From the NCBI GenBank assembly GCA_900752435.1, contig CAADVD010000014.1, forward strand, positions 1 through 40,714: DNA of 40,714 bases, in the 5' to 3' direction. The notes under the pieces were generated by a model. The model ran no database searches, had not been told where the DNA came from, and saw nothing but the letters and a program-made list of their open reading frames with translations. The translations under genes and the position numbers were made by a program. The stretch is from Oscillospiraceae bacterium (GTDB lineage Bacteria > Bacillota > Clostridia > Oscillospirales > Ruminococcaceae). The stretch's first letter is position 1; each line of letters opens with the position of its first letter. Below are positions 1-7,771 of this stretch, in pieces.

Positions 1-102
1 CTCCAAAAAGTCCACGAAGCGATAGGCCGCTTCTCCGAATGTGCCGATGCCGTATTTGGACGGCAGGCTGGAAATGTGCATCAAAATGCCGCTTGCTCTC
101 AT
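1..102 (-). CDS. malQ: 4-alpha-glucanotransferase (amylomaltase), N-terminal fragment
   Basis: Only the first 34 codons are inside the window; the gene runs off the left edge. The peptide begins MRASGILMHISSLPSKYGIG and continues FGEAAYRFVDFLE, which is the highly conserved start of GH77 amylomaltases (RxSGILLHxSSLPSxYGIGxxG). The enzyme transfers maltodextrin segments between glucan chains in the cytoplasm. An AGGAG lies 7 bases before the ATG, and the start is 12 bases past the stop of the upstream LacI regulator, so the two are probably one transcript. The neighbouring glucan transporter and GH13 enzymes agree with the assignment. Confidence 0.85.
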   Translation of the reverse strand, partial: MRASGILMHISSLPSKYGIGTFGEAAYRFVDFLE

Positions 103-114
103 AAATTTACTCCT

Positions 115-1143
115 TTATGCTTTTTCTCTTGGACGCGCACAGGATTCACCCTCCACCAAATAGGCGGGGAAAATCTTGTGTGCGGCCGATTTTTTATTTT
201 GAATCAAATCAAACAGCATGCGGACGCTTTCCAGCGCCATCTCCTCATCGGGCTGTTTGATGGTTGTGATGGACGGGTTGTTAAATTGTGCAAAATCCAC
301 GCCGTCAAAGCCCATCACAGAGTAATCTTCCGGTACGCGCTTGCCGGAATCCAAAATGGCTTTGCACGCGCCAATGGCCATGATGTCGGACACCGAATAA
401 ATGGCTGTAATTTCCGGGTGTTCAAATAGAAGCTCAGCCGTTGATGTATAGCCTGAGGTCAGGGTAAACTCGTCGTTGTGCTTAACATAGGAAAGATCCA
501 ACGGGATGCGATGATCCTTCAAAGCTTGGAAATAGCCGTCGGTGCGCAGGCGCGAGATGCTTCGGTCGTCTTCTGCTGCGCAGATGATGCCAATGTGCTT
601 ATGACCCAGCTTGCACAGGTAATCCACAGCCTTATAGCTTTCGGCGTAGTCATCGATGGTGACGCTTGAATAGGCTTTGCGGTCTATCCCGTCGCCGCCA
701 GTGGCGGTAGCGATGACAAAGGGGGTCTTAAGCTCGGCGATTTTGTCCGGATTTTGCTCAAAGTTTGCTCCGAGGAAAATCAGGCCTTTCAGCCGTTTTT
801 CCTTGGACAATTCCAGTGCTACATCGATTTCGTTCGCATTGGAATCCACTTGATGCAGCAGCATGGAATATTTGCGGGCGTTGATTTGTTTTTCAATGAC
901 CTTGATCATCTTGGTGAAAAAAGGGTTGGTAATACCTTTAATCATCACCCCGATGGTGTTGGAGTTGGTGCGTTTGAGATTGCGCGCGCTGTTGTTGGGA
1001 ACGTAGTTGTATTCCTGGATGATTTCCATAATACGCGCTTTGGTTTCCTTGTTGACGTCTGGGTGGTTGTTGATGGCGCGGGAGACTGTGCTGACGCCGA
1101 CGCCGGCCAGTTTTGCAATGTCTTTGATGTTTACGGACTCCAT
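115..1143 (-). CDS. LacI-family transcriptional regulator of the glucan locus (MalR-like)
   Basis: 342 aa. Residues 4-50 form the LacI helix-turn-helix (VNIKDIAKLAGVGVSTVSRA) and hinge (YVPNNSARNLKR), followed by a periplasmic-binding-protein-like effector domain (residues about 60-335) ending with the usual TTIKQPDEEM segment. It sits directly upstream of malQ and divergent from the CmpB/transporter genes, so it is inferred to sense a maltose- or glucan-derived sugar and repress this locus. A near-palindrome GGAAACGTTACC just downstream of its own predicted promoter suggests autorepression. The ribosome binding site is weak (GAAGGG, too far upstream). Family assignment is certain; the effector is inferred. 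Confidence 0.9.
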   Translation of the reverse strand: MESVNIKDIAKLAGVGVSTVSRAINNHPDVNKETKARIMEIIQEYNYVPNNSARNLKRTNSNTIGVMIKGITNPFFTKMIKVIEKQINARKYSMLLHQVDSNANEIDVALELSKEKRLKGLIFLGANFEQNPDKIAELKTPFVIATATGGDGIDRKAYSSVTIDDYAESYKAVDYLCKLGHKHIGIICAAEDDRSISRLRTDGYFQALKDHRIPLDLSYVKHNDEFTLTSGYTSTAELLFEHPEITAIYSVSDIMAIGACKAILDSGKRVPEDYSVMGFDGVDFAQFNNPSITTIKQPDEEMALESVRMLFDLIQNKKSAAHKIFPAYLVEGESCARPREKA

Positions 1144-1216
1144 TTGTCTGCCAGGCCCTTCTTTTTGTTAATTGGTATGGTGTTTTGTATAGTATCGGAA
1201 TCGGGACGCACAAATC

Positions 1217-1228
1217 GGTAACGTTTCC
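1217..1228 (-). promoter_or_regulatory. Probable LacI-family operator
   Basis: The 12-mer GGAAACGTTACC (minus strand) is palindromic except for one symmetric pair and has the central CG typical of LacI-family operators. It lies about 10-21 bases past the predicted start of the lacI transcript, a position that would block elongation or initiation. Confidence 0.5.
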
Positions 1229-1244
1229 AATCACTCCTTACATT

Positions 1245-1273
1245 AAGATACCATATTTCCGGGAAATTTTCAA
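1245..1273 (-). promoter_or_regulatory. Promoter of the LacI-malQ transcript
   Basis: Minus-strand TTGAAA, 17 bases, TATCTT with a TGG immediately before the -10. The spacer holds a 13-base palindrome (ATTTCCCGGAAAT, 1255-1267), which could be a second regulator site. The leader to the lacI ATG is about 95 bases. Confidence 0.55.
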
Positions 1274-1551
1274 ATAAAAAATGCATTTCCAAAAAAAAAC
1301 GGCATTTTCCATCATAGAACCCATCAGAATCCGTCATTTTGCACATTTTATGTTTTGTGCTGTGCAGAAACTCAGCTAATTAACGGAGATTTAAGACCAA
1401 CGGACAGCCAAAAATCAAAAAAGGCATGTGATATTTCCGTTCAAACTGTAAATGCTAACAGCAGGGATGTCCGCTTCCGCAACGATCGGATTATGCGGAT
1501 TTCCGCTTGATGCGATGACAATGGTGCGAATCGCGGGAAAGGAGTTTCTGT
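1274..1551. other. Intergenic region between LacI and the CmpB-like gene
   Basis: About 280 bases with no ORF that looks coding. It holds A-runs near 1290 and the AGGAG (1539-1543) that serves the gene starting at 1552. No clear plus-strand promoter could be assigned. Confidence 0.4.
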
Positions 1552-1944
1552 ATGACAAAACCAAAAGAACAGGTGACGGTTTTTTCGGTCGGCGCATTGT
1601 TTTACACCCTCATTGAAATTTTGTGGCGTCAGCATACGCATTGGTCGATGGGGCTGACCGGAGGGGCTTGTTTTAGTATATTGTACAATCTCTACAATCA
1701 TTACACCAAATTTCCACTTTGGGGAAAATGCTTAATTGGATCCGGCATTATTACGGCGGTGGAATTTGTGGTTGGCGTGGTGGTGAATCTTTGGCAGAAG
1801 TGGAATGTCTGGGATTATTCTTCAATGCCGTTTAATTTATTGGGACAAATTTGTGCGCTGTATTCCTTTTTGTGGTTTCTTTTGTGCGTCCCTATTAATT
1901 ATATTAGTGGAAAGCTGCAAAAAAAATTGCAGAAGTTTCCCTGA
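1552..1944 (+). CDS. Small membrane protein, putative ABC transporter type IV / CmpB family
   Basis: 130 aa with about four hydrophobic segments: roughly residues 10-25, 33-50, 60-80 and 98-120. The stretch WDYSSMPFNLLGQICALYSF matches the signature of the ABC_trans_CmpB (PF06541) family of small clostridial membrane proteins, whose biochemical role is not established. An AAAGGAG precedes the ATG by 9 bases. It lies alone between the divergent LacI gene and the sugar transporter, with almost 500 bases downstream before the next gene, so a functional link to the transporter is only suggested by position. Confidence 0.7.
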   Translation: MTKPKEQVTVFSVGALFYTLIEILWRQHTHWSMGLTGGACFSILYNLYNHYTKFPLWGKCLIGSGIITAVEFVVGVVVNLWQKWNVWDYSSMPFNLLGQICALYSFLWFLLCVPINYISGKLQKKLQKFP

Positions 1945-2142
1945 CTTCGACTTTTTTTACTCGGATATGCTGCTATAATTGGAAGCCGGAACCGTGAATA
2001 AAGCGATGTCCTATTCGGGGTTGCCAACAAGCAAATAGATGGAAAAATTTTTGGGCATTTAGATTAAAAAGTTTATTTATTCTATTCCTAAATTATCAAA
2101 TTTGATATCGCTATGTGAAAATTGCATAAAAATATTTATTTA
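1945..2142. other. AT-rich gap upstream of the sugar-binding protein gene
   Basis: Strongly AT-rich sequence after the CmpB-like gene. No coding region and no convincing intrinsic terminator were seen. The regulatory elements of the downstream operon follow from 2143. Confidence 0.4.
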
Positions 2143-2173
2143 AAATTATGCATACAGACGAAATGCATAATTT
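2143..2173. repeat. Perfect 11-bp inverted repeat upstream of the transporter promoter
   Basis: AAATTATGCAT, 9 bases, ATGCATAATTT. The arms are perfect complements, there is no T-run, and the centre lies about 40 bases upstream of the -35 at 2199. It is best read as a protein-binding site (possible activator) and not as a terminator. Confidence 0.5.
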
Positions 2174-2198
2174 CGACACAAAAAAATCATGTAATCGG

Positions 2199-2227
2199 TT
2201 GACAGAATGGATTGCAGAGGTTAGAAT
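2199..2227 (+). promoter_or_regulatory. Promoter of the sugar ABC transporter operon
   Basis: TTGACA, 17-base spacer, TAGAAT: five or six of six consensus bases in each box at ideal spacing. The transcript would carry a leader of about 205 bases before the lipoprotein ATG at 2440. Confidence 0.65.
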
Positions 2228-2332
2228 AAACACAAAGAGAGGAAAACCTAAAAATATTTTTAGCGATAATGACTATTTAATAAAAATATTTCCTCTCAAA
2301 TTAAAAAATTTCGTGAAAATAATAGAACCTTT

Positions 2333-2347
2333 GATGAAACATTCATC
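2333..2347 (+). promoter_or_regulatory. Inverted repeat in the leader of the transporter operon (possible operator)
   Basis: GATGAA-ACA-TTCATC, a perfect 6-bp dyad with a 3-base centre, about 100 bases downstream of the predicted transcription start. It could be an operator read by the local regulator; it lacks the central CG typical of LacI operators. Confidence 0.35.
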
Positions 2348-2439
2348 GGTTGTATTATGATAAAAGATCGCCCTATGCTCCGGCTTGTTCCAGGCGGTCA
2401 AATCACAAAGAAAGTAAAAAATTTTTAGGAGGATTTTTT

Positions 2440-3951
2440 ATGAAAAAGTTTGGCAAATTAGCAGCTTTGGCAATGGCGGCAACCTTGTTGGCAACCAGCT
2501 TTGCCGGATGCGGAGACGACAGTGGTACGACCAGCGGAAGCACGGGCGGAAACAAGAGCGGCGATTATGATTTCTACATCTTTAATACCAAAGGTGAGAA
2601 CGCGGATGCTCTTGATGCAGCAGTTGCGGCCTATGAAGAAGAAACCGGTTTAACCATTAAAACGTTCTCTCTTGGTTCCGGTACCAACTCGGATGATACT
2701 CTGAGAGCAGAGATGAGCTCCAAGAATCCGCCGGCTATTTTCTGCACCATGAACACCAACTCTTTGGTAGAATGGGAAGAAGGCGGCTTTGCTCGTCCGA
2801 TTGAGGAAGCAGTAACGGATGACTTTAAAACATTGGCAACGGAAATTCCGGATAACCTCAAACTGATTTCCGGTACAAGCGGCGAGAGCTTTGGTTTGCC
2901 GTTCAACGTAGAAGGCTACGGCTATATTGTTGATAAAAATATGCTGTCCGATCTGTTCGGCGCAGATAAATTGGATGCAGTTTTGGCAGACCTCAAAGCA
3001 GCAACTTACGATGAATTTGCGGCAACGGTAGAAGCTTTGACCGCTTACATCAAAGACAACAAAGCGTCTGAAGTAACTTTGAATGGCAACAAATACGCTT
3101 TGGCAGCAACCAAAACTGGTTTAGCAACGAATTTGGAAGGCGTATTCTCCATGGCTGGTTCTGAAAAATGGACCTATGGCGACCACCTCATCAACATTGC
3201 GATTGACGCAGTATTCCCGTCCTCTTATGATGCAGCAGCAGCTACCAAAGAGGATGTTGAAAAACTCAAAGGCCCATTCCTTGCTTACGCAAAGACCTTG
3301 GATCTGAAATCCTCAAATGCAATCGGCACCAGAGGACCGGAATTCATCAACTCCACCACCAATGGTTACGATGCTTCTGTTGAGAATTTTGCAACTGGTA
3401 AAGCAGTGTTCTTGAAACAGGGCAACTGGATTTACACCAACTTTGCAAACACCTCCAATCCGGATGTTGTTGAAGATTTGACCTTCATTCCGATCAAAAT
3501 GCCGTTCACAGATGCAGACGTTGTTGCAGATGGCCTGACTGTTGAAAAGATGAATACTTCCATTCCGGTATTCGTTCCGAACTACTATCTGATCAACGCA
3601 AAAGTAAGCGAAGAAGAACAGAAGATGGCAGAAGAATTCTTGGTATGGCTCAACACTTCGGAAGCTGGCCAGAAATTCGTAACAGAAGACATGGCGTTCA
3701 TTCCGTACAATGCTGATCCGGCAACCACCAAGATTGACAACAGCTTGGGTAACTCCATCATCGAATACATGGCTGATGACGCGATGATCACCAATGCTTA
3801 CGCTGGTGCTCCGAACACTTGGTCTGGCGATGTGGTAGGTCTGTATATCATGGAAAACAAACTGACCAAAGCAGAATGGACTGAAGAGGATTACGAAGAC
3901 ATTGCGAACTATGCAGTTGACCAGTGGCTCGAAATGGCAAATCTGTCCTAA
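2440..3951 (+). CDS. Sugar ABC transporter substrate-binding lipoprotein
   Basis: 503 aa, outer face of the cytoplasmic membrane. MKKFGKLAALAMAATLLATS is a signal peptide, and FAGC is the lipobox with lipidated Cys24. A Gly/Ser-rich linker (SGTTSGSTGGNKSG) follows, then a family-1 extracellular solute-binding fold (YDFYIFNTKGENADALDAAV...). It precedes two MalF/MalG-type permeases and an alpha-glucosidase, so its ligand is probably a malto- or isomalto-oligosaccharide; this is inference. The start at 2440 is chosen because TTTAGGAGGA lies just ahead and the signal peptide begins there; the frame is open to 2350 but that extension has no such features. Hairpins downstream (3990-4114) probably make this message more abundant than that of the permeases. 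Confidence 0.93.
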   Translation: MKKFGKLAALAMAATLLATSFAGCGDDSGTTSGSTGGNKSGDYDFYIFNTKGENADALDAAVAAYEEETGLTIKTFSLGSGTNSDDTLRAEMSSKNPPAIFCTMNTNSLVEWEEGGFARPIEEAVTDDFKTLATEIPDNLKLISGTSGESFGLPFNVEGYGYIVDKNMLSDLFGADKLDAVLADLKAATYDEFAATVEALTAYIKDNKASEVTLNGNKYALAATKTGLATNLEGVFSMAGSEKWTYGDHLINIAIDAVFPSSYDAAAATKEDVEKLKGPFLAYAKTLDLKSSNAIGTRGPEFINSTTNGYDASVENFATGKAVFLKQGNWIYTNFANTSNPDVVEDLTFIPIKMPFTDADVVADGLTVEKMNTSIPVFVPNYYLINAKVSEEEQKMAEEFLVWLNTSEAGQKFVTEDMAFIPYNADPATTKIDNSLGNSIIEYMADDAMITNAYAGAPNTWSGDVVGLYIMENKLTKAEWTEEDYEDIANYAVDQWLEMANLS

Positions 3952-3989
3952 TCATTTAGCAATAAAAACGAAGTCTTAAAGCAGACGAA

Positions 3990-4026
3990 CTGTTTTTGCG
4001 GGGTGAAATCACCCCGCAAAAAACAG
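3990..4026 (+). terminator. Strong hairpin after the binding-protein gene
   Basis: CTGTTTTTGCGGGGTG, loop AAAT, CACCCCGCAAAAAACAG. The stem is nearly perfect with a GC core, but the T-run is inside the 5' arm, so on the plus strand it acts more as a 3'-end stabiliser or partial terminator than as a classical terminator. Confidence 0.55.
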
Positions 4027-4044
4027 CTTATTGATTCACTATAT

Positions 4045-4114
4045 TTACTAAGCTAAAGTAAAAAAACAAAATAAAATTCAGCAGTTTTGCTGATTTTTTA
4101 CTTTAGCTTAGTAA
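4045..4114 (+). terminator. Compound hairpin: intrinsic terminator nested in a 21-bp inverted repeat
   Basis: The outer arms TTACTAAGCTAAAGTAAAAA(A) at 4045-4065 and their exact complement at 4094-4114 can pair over 21 bp. Nested inside is TCAGCA-GTTT-TGCTGA (4078-4093) followed directly by six T, which is a short intrinsic terminator. The T-run belongs to both structures, so they are partly exclusive. Located between the binding-protein and permease genes. Confidence 0.55.
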
Positions 4115-4199
4115 GAATCAATTCAATCGGCAAAAGCGAAGGCGAAAGAGAAAAAGAAAAAGCAATTTGGTTTATGGCGCAAATGGAGGAGGTTGTTTT

Positions 4200-5099
4200 A
4201 TGGATAAATTCTATAAAAAGTGGTTTTTCCCTCTGGCAGGGTTGTCCATTATTTTATTCGTTATGGTTATCTTGATTCCCTTTATTACGGGCGTGCTGTA
4301 CTCCTTTACTTCATGGAGAGGCACCTATTTTGCAGGCGGCAGTTTGATGGACTCTTTTGTAGGTATTGATAACTACATAAAGGCTTTCAATACTGAAAAG
4401 TTTACCAAGGCCTTTATTTACACCTTGAAATTTACAGTTGTAGCAGTTATTTCTATTAATGTGGTAGCGTTGGCGCTGGCGTTGATGGTCACAAACATTA
4501 CAAAAGGTTCAGGTGTGTATCGTGCAATTTATTTTGTACCGAACCTGCTGGGCGGTTTGGCATTGGGTTATATTTGGCAGTTTATTTTCCAAATTGTATT
4601 TTCCCAGATTTTGTTTGGTGAAGGCGATAAAGGGATTATCTCGATTCCGTTTTTCCAAGACATGCTGCAGGACAACACCAAAGCGCTGTTTGCGTTGGCT
4701 ATTTTGGTGACGTGGCAGATGGCGGGTTACATGATGATTATTTATGTAACTGGTTTGAATAACATCCCCACTGATTTATATGAAGCGGCCAGCATTGATG
4801 GTTGTAACGCGATTCAGAAGTTCTTTAACATTACGGTTCCAATGTTGATGCCTTCCTTTACGGTTGTGTTCTTCATGACGTTGGGTAACTGTTTTAAACT
4901 GTTGGATCAGAACGTTGCGTTGACGGACGGTAACTTTGATACTCGTATGCTTGCAACGCAGATTCTGAAAACAACGCGCGATACCAATCCGCCGGATTAT
5001 GGTCTGGCACAGGCACAGGCAGTTATTTTCTTTGTGCTGATTGCGACGGTATCTCTGATTCAGGTATCTATTACTAAGAAGAGAGAGGTGGAGATGTAA
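4200..5099 (+). CDS. Sugar ABC transporter permease (MalF-type)
   Basis: 299 aa integral membrane protein with about six hydrophobic segments. The binding-protein-dependent transport signature EAASIDGCNAIQKFFNITVP, about residues 197-216, is the EAA loop that contacts the ATPase. An AGGAGG lies 7-8 bases before the ATG at 4200, which supports this start over the in-frame ATG at 4167. The stop overlaps the start of the second permease by one base (TAATG), so the two are translationally coupled. No long MalF periplasmic loop is present; the size fits the LacF/MsmF/ARAP group. Likely imports glucan oligosaccharides with the lipoprotein upstream. Confidence 0.92.
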   Translation: MDKFYKKWFFPLAGLSIILFVMVILIPFITGVLYSFTSWRGTYFAGGSLMDSFVGIDNYIKAFNTEKFTKAFIYTLKFTVVAVISINVVALALALMVTNITKGSGVYRAIYFVPNLLGGLALGYIWQFIFQIVFSQILFGEGDKGIISIPFFQDMLQDNTKALFALAILVTWQMAGYMMIIYVTGLNNIPTDLYEAASIDGCNAIQKFFNITVPMLMPSFTVVFFMTLGNCFKLLDQNVALTDGNFDTRMLATQILKTTRDTNPPDYGLAQAQAVIFFVLIATVSLIQVSITKKREVEM

Positions 5100-5965
5100 T
5101 GGCTGCAAAACAACCTGCTATGGAAATGGGCACGAGAAGAAGAATTGGCCAAGCAATTATTTACATTGTTTTAACGCTGATTGCCATTTATACGTTGTCG
5201 CCATTGGCTTTCCTGTTCATTAACTCTTTTAAATCACAAGCGGAGATTGTATCCGATCCAATTGCGCTTCCATCTTCTTGGGATTTTAGCTACATTATAA
5301 ATGCGGCTGAACAAATCAACTTTTTTCAATCTTTGTTGATTACGGCTATGGTAACCGTATTGGGCGTTGTGCTCATTATTATTGCTTCGTCCTTGTCCGC
5401 ATGGATCATGGTTCGCAACAAAACGGTTTTTTCCAATGTATTGCTGATGTGCTTTACTGCGGCGATGTTGATTCCGTTTCAATCCTTGATGTATCCGTTG
5501 CTCAGCCTGTTTGAAGGTATGGGACTGAAAAATTTGCCGGGCTTGATTATCATGTATGGTGGCTTTGGCTTGAGCATGCCCGTGTTCTTGTATCACGGTT
5601 TCGTCAAGAGCGTTCCGGCTTCCATTGAGGAGGCGGCGGTAATTGATGGCGCGAATATTTTCCAAACCTTCTTTACAGTTGTGTTCCCATTGCTCAAATC
5701 CACAACGGCGACGGTTATTATTCTGCAATCCATGTGGCTGTGGAACGACTATCTCCTGCCGTTCTTGGTTATTGGTAACAGCGATGGCGTTAAGACCTTG
5801 ACCTTGGAGCTGTACTTTGCAAAGCTGACTTCCGGTCAGTACGGAAATCCGTGGGAACTCATTTTCCCGGCTGTATTGGTTACCATCATTCCGATTATCA
5901 TCATCTTCCTGTTCCTACAAAAATACATTGTAAAAGGCGTGGCCGATGGTGCGGTAAAACAATAA
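5099..5965 (+). CDS. Sugar ABC transporter permease (MalG-type)
   Basis: 288 aa with about six membrane segments. It has the typical MalG-like start (RRIGQAIIYIVLTLIAIYTL followed by SPLAFLFINSFK) and the EAA loop EEAAVIDGANIFQTFFTVVF, about residues 179-198. A GAGGTGGAG precedes the start inside the end of the first permease gene, with 1-base overlap. It forms the heterodimeric channel with the upstream permease. No nucleotide-binding subunit follows, as in many Firmicute oligosaccharide loci that share an MsmK-type ATPase. Confidence 0.92.
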   Translation: MAAKQPAMEMGTRRRIGQAIIYIVLTLIAIYTLSPLAFLFINSFKSQAEIVSDPIALPSSWDFSYIINAAEQINFFQSLLITAMVTVLGVVLIIIASSLSAWIMVRNKTVFSNVLLMCFTAAMLIPFQSLMYPLLSLFEGMGLKNLPGLIIMYGGFGLSMPVFLYHGFVKSVPASIEEAAVIDGANIFQTFFTVVFPLLKSTTATVIILQSMWLWNDYLLPFLVIGNSDGVKTLTLELYFAKLTSGQYGNPWELIFPAVLVTIIPIIIIFLFLQKYIVKGVADGAVKQ

Positions 5966-5984
5966 GACAACATTGAATCTAAAA

Positions 5985-6021
5985 GCGGTATTTAAAGCGA
6001 TTTAAATGCCGCTTTTCTTTT
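5985..6021 (+). terminator. Terminator-like hairpin between permease and glucosidase genes
   Basis: GCGGTATTTAAA, loop GCGA, TTTAAATGCCGC (one G-U pair), followed by TTTTCTTTT. The glucosidase gene begins 22 bases later in the same direction, so this probably attenuates and does not fully end the transcript. Confidence 0.6.
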
Positions 6022-6043
6022 AAAGAGAAAGCGAGGTCTTTTT

Positions 6044-7711
6044 ATGGAAAGAAAATGGTGGCAGAACGCCATTGCTTATCAGATTTATCCGAAAAGCTTT
6101 TGTGATTCTAATGGCGATAGTATTGGTGACATTCGTGGTATCATCAGTAAATTGGATTACTTGCAGGACTTGGGCGTGGATGTCGTGTGGATTAGCCCAA
6201 TGTACCGTTCTCCCATGGTGGACAACGGTTACGACATCTCCGATTATTATGACATCGACCCACAGTTTGGTACCATGGCGGATATGGATGAACTTATTTC
6301 CGAGGCGGACAAGCGTGGCATTAAAATTATTATGGATTTGGTAATCAATCATTCTTCGGATCAGCATGCGTGGTTTCAGAATGCTTTGACCGGTCCGGAC
6401 GCTTTGTATCGTGATTATTATGTATTTAAGGACGGCAAAGACGGCCGCCCGCCGAACAATTGGCGCTCTCAATTTGGCGGCAGTGCATGGGAGCAAGTGC
6501 CGGACGGCCAATATTATCTTCATGTGTTTGCCAAACAACAGCCCGACCTCAATTGGGAAAATCCTAAACTGCGTCAGGAATTGGCGGATATGGTGAATTT
6601 CTGGCTGGAAAAAGGCTTGGGCGGCTTCCGGGTAGATGCCATTACTTACATCAAGAAAAAGCAGGATTTTGCCGACTTGCCGGCGGATGCTGACGATGGC
6701 ATGGGGGATATTTGCCATGCCTGCCTGAATCAGCCGGGAATTGGTGATTTTCTTACCGAATTGCGCGAAAAGACCTTTGACCGCTTTGACTGCATGACGG
6801 TAGCGGAAGCGCCCGGCGTGCCATATGAGGATTTGGGAGACTACATCTCCGACCATGGCTATTTCTCCATGATTTTCGATTTTAGTTACGCGGATTTGGA
6901 CTTAGAGAATTCCAATGGTGTATGGTGCAAACCGACTCCGTGGACGGTCAATCACTTCCGTGAATTGCTGTATCAAAGCCAACTGGCGGTGCAAAAGGAA
7001 GGCTGGGGCGCTGTTTATCTTGAAAATCACGATCAGCCGCGTTCTCTCACCAAATATCTTCCGGAAGCTGACCGCCAATATCCCGGTATCACGATGTTGG
7101 CCACCCTCTATTTTTTGCTTCGCGGTACACCGTTTATTTATCAGGGACAGGAGTTGGGCATGGATAACTGTCCGATGGACAGCATTGATGAATTTGACGA
7201 TTTGTCCACCAAAGACCAGTATCAGCGCGGTCTGGATGAGGGACTGACTCCAGAGGAAGCACTCCGCTTAACCGCCGCCCGCAGCCGCGATATGGCGCGA
7301 ACACCGTTCCAGTGGGACGATACCGTAAACGCCGGCTTCACTACAGGTATACCATGGCTAAAAGTCAATCCGGCTTACCATACCGTCAATGCCAAAGCGC
7401 AGTGTGCGGACGCGCATTCGATCCATGCGTACTATAAGGCGCTTGTTCGTCTGCGCAAGCACTCGGCATACAGCGATATTCTCGGCTATGGCTCTTTTGC
7501 GCCTGCGCTGGAGCAGTACGACAACGTCGTTGCCTATACGCGCACCTGGGAAGGCAAACGTCTGCTGGTCATCAACAACTATCAGAACAAGGAAATTGTC
7601 GTTCATTTGGAGGAACCCATTCAAGCTGTGGTGCTCAACAATTACGAGGGCGATGCACCATCCGGTCAGGACATCATCTTAAAACCGTATCAATCGCTTG
7701 TTTTAGCGTAA
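6044..7711 (+). CDS. GH13 alpha-glucosidase (oligo-1,6-glucosidase/maltase type)
   Basis: 555 aa, no signal peptide, hence cytoplasmic. The catalytic (beta/alpha)8 barrel is complete: region I DLVINH (98-103), region V QPDLNW (166-171), region II GFRVDA with nucleophile Asp198, region III VAEAP with acid/base Glu255, and region IV ENHDQPR with Asp330. QPDLN places it in the oligo-1,6-glucosidase subfamily (GH13_31-like). The residue after the nucleophile is Ala, where isomaltases usually have Val and alpha-1,4-acting enzymes have Ala/Thr, so alpha-1,4 activity is favoured. It releases glucose from imported oligosaccharides. The start is supported by GCGAGG upstream and the conserved WWQNAIAYQIYPKSF beginning. 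Confidence 0.93.
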   Translation: MERKWWQNAIAYQIYPKSFCDSNGDSIGDIRGIISKLDYLQDLGVDVVWISPMYRSPMVDNGYDISDYYDIDPQFGTMADMDELISEADKRGIKIIMDLVINHSSDQHAWFQNALTGPDALYRDYYVFKDGKDGRPPNNWRSQFGGSAWEQVPDGQYYLHVFAKQQPDLNWENPKLRQELADMVNFWLEKGLGGFRVDAITYIKKKQDFADLPADADDGMGDICHACLNQPGIGDFLTELREKTFDRFDCMTVAEAPGVPYEDLGDYISDHGYFSMIFDFSYADLDLENSNGVWCKPTPWTVNHFRELLYQSQLAVQKEGWGAVYLENHDQPRSLTKYLPEADRQYPGITMLATLYFLLRGTPFIYQGQELGMDNCPMDSIDEFDDLSTKDQYQRGLDEGLTPEEALRLTAARSRDMARTPFQWDDTVNAGFTTGIPWLKVNPAYHTVNAKAQCADAHSIHAYYKALVRLRKHSAYSDILGYGSFAPALEQYDNVVAYTRTWEGKRLLVINNYQNKEIVVHLEEPIQAVVLNNYEGDAPSGQDIILKPYQSLVLA

Positions 7712-7717
7712 AATGAA

Positions 7718-7757
7718 AAAACCGTGTCCGTGGAAATTCATCCACCGGACACGGTTT
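7718..7757. terminator. Bidirectional terminator between convergent glucosidase and amylase genes
   Basis: AAAACCGTGTCCGTGGA, loop AATTCA, TCCACCGGACACGGTTTT. The stem is about 17 bp with a single bulge, and A/T tracts on both sides allow termination in both directions. Confidence 0.8.
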
Positions 7758-7771
7758 TGATTTGTTGTGTG

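Noticed and set aside
2148..2360. 70-aa plus-strand ORF in the AT-rich leader
   Set aside because: It begins inside the 11-bp dyad, contains the -35 and -10 boxes of the transporter promoter, has no ribosome binding site and resembles no protein family.
2350..2439. N-terminal extension of the sugar-binding lipoprotein
   Set aside because: The signal peptide and AGGAGG place the true start at 2440.
6020..6856. 278-aa ORF opposite the alpha-glucosidase
   Set aside because: Antisense shadow; the glucosidase has all catalytic motifs.
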